Below are positions 5,455-7,172 of a stretch of 7,172 nucleotides of DNA, one piece after another. Source of the DNA: Syntrophomonas sp. (GTDB taxonomy: Bacteria > Bacillota > Syntrophomonadia > Syntrophomonadales > Syntrophomonadaceae); contig JAQUUV010000067.1 of NCBI GenBank assembly GCA_028693695.1, positions 1 through 7,172 on the forward strand, given 5' to 3'. The notes beneath the pieces are model-generated. The model saw only the letters and a program-made list of their open reading frames with translations, had not been told where the DNA came from and did not search any database. A program made the position numbers and the translations under genes. Within the stretch, counting starts at the first letter, position 1. Each line of letters opens with the position of its first letter.

Positions 5455-5907
5455 TTGGAAGCTGTACAGATGGTAGATTTATTGAGAAGAGTTAGACATG
5501 ATTTTGCTAATCACCTGCAGGTCGTCGGGGGTTATTTGGAAATGGGCCAACCAGAACGGGTAAAAGATTACCTGCGTACGGTTATGGACGAAATAAGCTC
5601 GGAAAGAATAATATTTGAAGCCTTAAGCGGAGAGGCAGCTCTCTATTTTTATGAGCAGTTGTCCAGAGCTCATGATCTTGGAATAATACTTCGGTATGAG
5701 GATTTAGATATTACATCCTGGGACATATTAAAGGCAAGTGATGAGCCTTATCAGAGCATGGCTATCCTGTGCAAGGATATAGTTAGATCGGATGACGATA
5801 CGCTGGTCTATCTATCTCTTTATGAAGACGAACGGGGAGTGGATATGTTTTTCACCTGCGATGGGTGGGGACAAAGTCCTAAGGGGATCAGGATTAACAA
5901 GGAGTGA
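5455..5907 (+). CDS. spo0B: Short Spo0B-like sporulation phosphotransferase
   Basis: Protein of 150 residues with a Spo0B-type helical dimerisation and phosphotransfer domain. VRHDFANHLQVVGGYLEMGQ (13-32) matches the H-box pattern RHDxxNHLQ, making H15 the likely phosphorylated residue. In B. subtilis, Spo0B passes phosphate from Spo0F to Spo0A. The rest (about 60-145) resembles a reduced kinase ATP-binding fold: where active kinases have a NLLDNAxEA-like N box, this has YQSMAILCKDIVRS (99-112), and no glycine-rich ATP lid is seen, so autokinase activity is unlikely. It is shorter than B. subtilis Spo0B (192 residues), mostly in the C-terminal part. Position supports the call: it lies between rpmA and obg, as in B. 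subtilis. The start is TTG, set by a strong Shine-Dalgarno. The obg ribosome binding site overlaps its stop. Alternatively it is a related Spo0B-fold protein with another partner. Confidence 0.75.
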   Translation: MEAVQMVDLLRRVRHDFANHLQVVGGYLEMGQPERVKDYLRTVMDEISSERIIFEALSGEAALYFYEQLSRAHDLGIILRYEDLDITSWDILKASDEPYQSMAILCKDIVRSDDDTLVYLSLYEDERGVDMFFTCDGWGQSPKGIRINKE

Positions 5908-5911
5908 GTTA

Positions 5912-7171
5912 ATGTTTATTGATCATGCTAAGATATATTTAAAGGGCGGAGACGGTGGCAATGGCTGCGTGGCCTTTCGACGGGAGAAATTTGTGCCTTT
6001 GGGTGGCCCTTATGGGGGAGACGGTGGTCGAGGCGGTAATGTGATATTTGTTGCTGATGAAGGTATGAGTACCTTGATGGATTTCAAGTACCGGAAACAT
6101 TTCAAAGCTGAGCGAGGTGTCCACGGGATCGGCAAGAACCAACATGGGGCCTGGGGCGAAAACCTGGTAGTGAAGGTTCCGGTTGGCACTATTGTGTTGG
6201 ATGATGATACAAATGAGGTGATTGCTGATTTTACAGCTGTGGGACAGGAAGCCATTATTGCACGCGGTGGACGCGGAGGCAAGGGCAATAGCCGTTTTGC
6301 CAATGCCACCCACAAGGCGCCTTCTATGGCTGAAAATGGCGAGCCGGGAGAAGAAAAATGGATTCGCTTGGAGCTGAAATTACTGGCCGATGTAGGTCTG
6401 GTAGGTTTCCCTAATGCAGGTAAATCAACATTTATTTCCCGGGTTTCAGCTGCTCGTCCGAAAATAGCAGATTATGCTTTTACAACTCTGGCTCCTAATT
6501 TGGGTGTAGTATTAACCAGGAATAAGGATTCATTTGTAATTGCAGATATCCCTGGTTTAATTGAAGGTGCCCATGAGGGAGTTGGCTTAGGTCATGATTT
6601 TTTACGCCATATCGAAAGAAATAAAGTTTTGCTCTTCATTCTGGACGCTGCCCAAGTAGACGGCAGGGACGTAATGGAGGATTTTACAACTCTACGCAGT
6701 GAACTGGAATTTTTTAACCCGGAATTACTTAAGCGTCCTTACCTGATAGTAGCTAACAAATTGGATATACCGGAAGCCGAAGATAGGTTTCGGGCTTTGC
6801 AGGATAAATATGGTGACCTGGTCTTGGGAATTTCGGGGGTAAGTGGTCGTGGTGTGGATGAGCTGGTGGAAAGAACTTATGGACTGTTGCAGAGCATTCC
6901 TCCTGAGGAACATATTGGCGAGACCAGGGTAATAAGGCGTTTTGAGCAAGATGTGCCTTTCGTAATAGATATTATTGATGGAATATACCAGGTTTCTGGC
7001 AAACGTATTGAGAATTTAGTTGATATGACAAACTTCAGTCAGGATGAAAACTTGCAAAAATTTCAGAGAACCATAGCTAGAATGGGATTAGATGAAGCCT
7101 TAAAAGCGAAAGGTATTCAGGAAGGCGACACGGTCAGGATTAAAGACATGGAATTCGATTATAGCGAATAG
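5912..7171 (+). CDS. obg: GTPase Obg (CgtA)
   Basis: Essential ribosome-associated GTPase, 419 residues, with all three domains. The glycine-rich Obg fold spans about 1-158 (KGGDGGNGCVAFRREKFVP at 11-29; YGGDGGRGGNV at 34-44). The G domain has G1 GFPNAGKST (165-173), switch I T191/T192 in FTTLAPNLG, G3 DIPG (212-215), G4 NKLD (282-285) and a G5-like SGVSGRG (308-314); the more common G5 reading is SAxxG. The OCT domain fills about 340-419 and ends in the typical GDTVRIKDMEFDY. The family acts in late 50S assembly, and B. subtilis Obg is also needed for the stress response and sporulation. ATG at 5912 is chosen because AAGGAG (5899-5904) lies 7 bases upstream and homology starts there; an upstream in-frame ATG inside spo0B is rejected. 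It starts 4 bases after the spo0B stop. The gene is complete. Confidence 0.97.
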   Translation: MFIDHAKIYLKGGDGGNGCVAFRREKFVPLGGPYGGDGGRGGNVIFVADEGMSTLMDFKYRKHFKAERGVHGIGKNQHGAWGENLVVKVPVGTIVLDDDTNEVIADFTAVGQEAIIARGGRGGKGNSRFANATHKAPSMAENGEPGEEKWIRLELKLLADVGLVGFPNAGKSTFISRVSAARPKIADYAFTTLAPNLGVVLTRNKDSFVIADIPGLIEGAHEGVGLGHDFLRHIERNKVLLFILDAAQVDGRDVMEDFTTLRSELEFFNPELLKRPYLIVANKLDIPEAEDRFRALQDKYGDLVLGISGVSGRGVDELVERTYGLLQSIPPEEHIGETRVIRRFEQDVPFVIDIIDGIYQVSGKRIENLVDMTNFSQDENLQKFQRTIARMGLDEALKAKGIQEGDTVRIKDMEFDYSE

Positions 7172-7172
7172 C

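Noticed and set aside
5792..5911. Upstream extension of Obg by 40 residues overlapping spo0B
   Set aside because: Obg homology begins at MFIDHAKIYLKGGDGG (5912), preceded by AAGGAG; the extension is an out-of-frame reading of spo0B.
6010..6315. Minus-strand open frames opposite the glycine-rich part of obg
   Set aside because: They are antisense shadows of a strongly coding, motif-verified gene, with no ribosome binding site or recognisable family.

Overview
This window reads as a housekeeping chromosomal segment from a Gram-positive, probably spore-forming, anaerobic member of the Bacillota, most likely class Clostridia. The order rng, rplU, prp (ysxB), rpmA, spo0B-like, obg is the classical Firmicute arrangement. 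The L27 protein carries the N-terminal extension that Firmicutes remove with the Prp protease, and the Shine-Dalgarno sites are strong and purine-rich. A Syntrophomonas-like or Peptococcaceae-like host is a guess from gene order and moderate base composition, not a demonstrated assignment. All eight genes lie on the + strand, and no RNA gene, CRISPR array, integrase or transposase was seen.

Layout. Positions 1-143 are non-coding: a weak candidate terminator, an extended -10 promoter, and a small 24-bp hairpin that abuts the first ribosome binding site. Positions 144-4083 hold a tight three-gene operon: a TIGR03960-type radical SAM protein, its usual partner TIGR03936/DUF2344, and an RNase E/G family endoribonuclease. 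Positions 4084-4392 are a 309-bp non-coding region with a candidate promoter, a 7-bp stem-loop, a 170-bp near-palindromic element and a short segment just before rplU. Positions 4393-5338 carry rplU, prp and rpmA, closed by a clear intrinsic terminator. Positions 5455-7171 carry a short Spo0B-like phosphotransferase and the complete GTPase Obg, whose stop codon is one base from the window end.

How the genes work together. L21 and L27 are 50S subunit proteins. Prp, encoded between them, trims the L27 precursor. Obg is a GTPase of late 50S assembly that in Bacillus subtilis is also tied to stress and sporulation signalling. RNase E/G enzymes process rRNA and mRNA. The TIGR03960/TIGR03936 pair has no established substrate that I know of, but its place beside rng and the ribosomal genes suggests an RNA or translation role. 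The Spo0B-like gene lies beside obg as in B. subtilis.

The most unusual structure is non-coding. The 170-bp element upstream of rplU folds end to end into one hairpin with an almost constant pairing register. Its two terminal 13-mers recur exactly, in inverted orientation and fused together, in the small hairpin upstream of the first gene. The copies therefore flank the three-gene operon as inverted repeats about 4.1 kb apart. This looks like a dispersed palindromic repeat family with one interior-deleted copy, or a pair of related leader structures. I see no convincing new protein system here.
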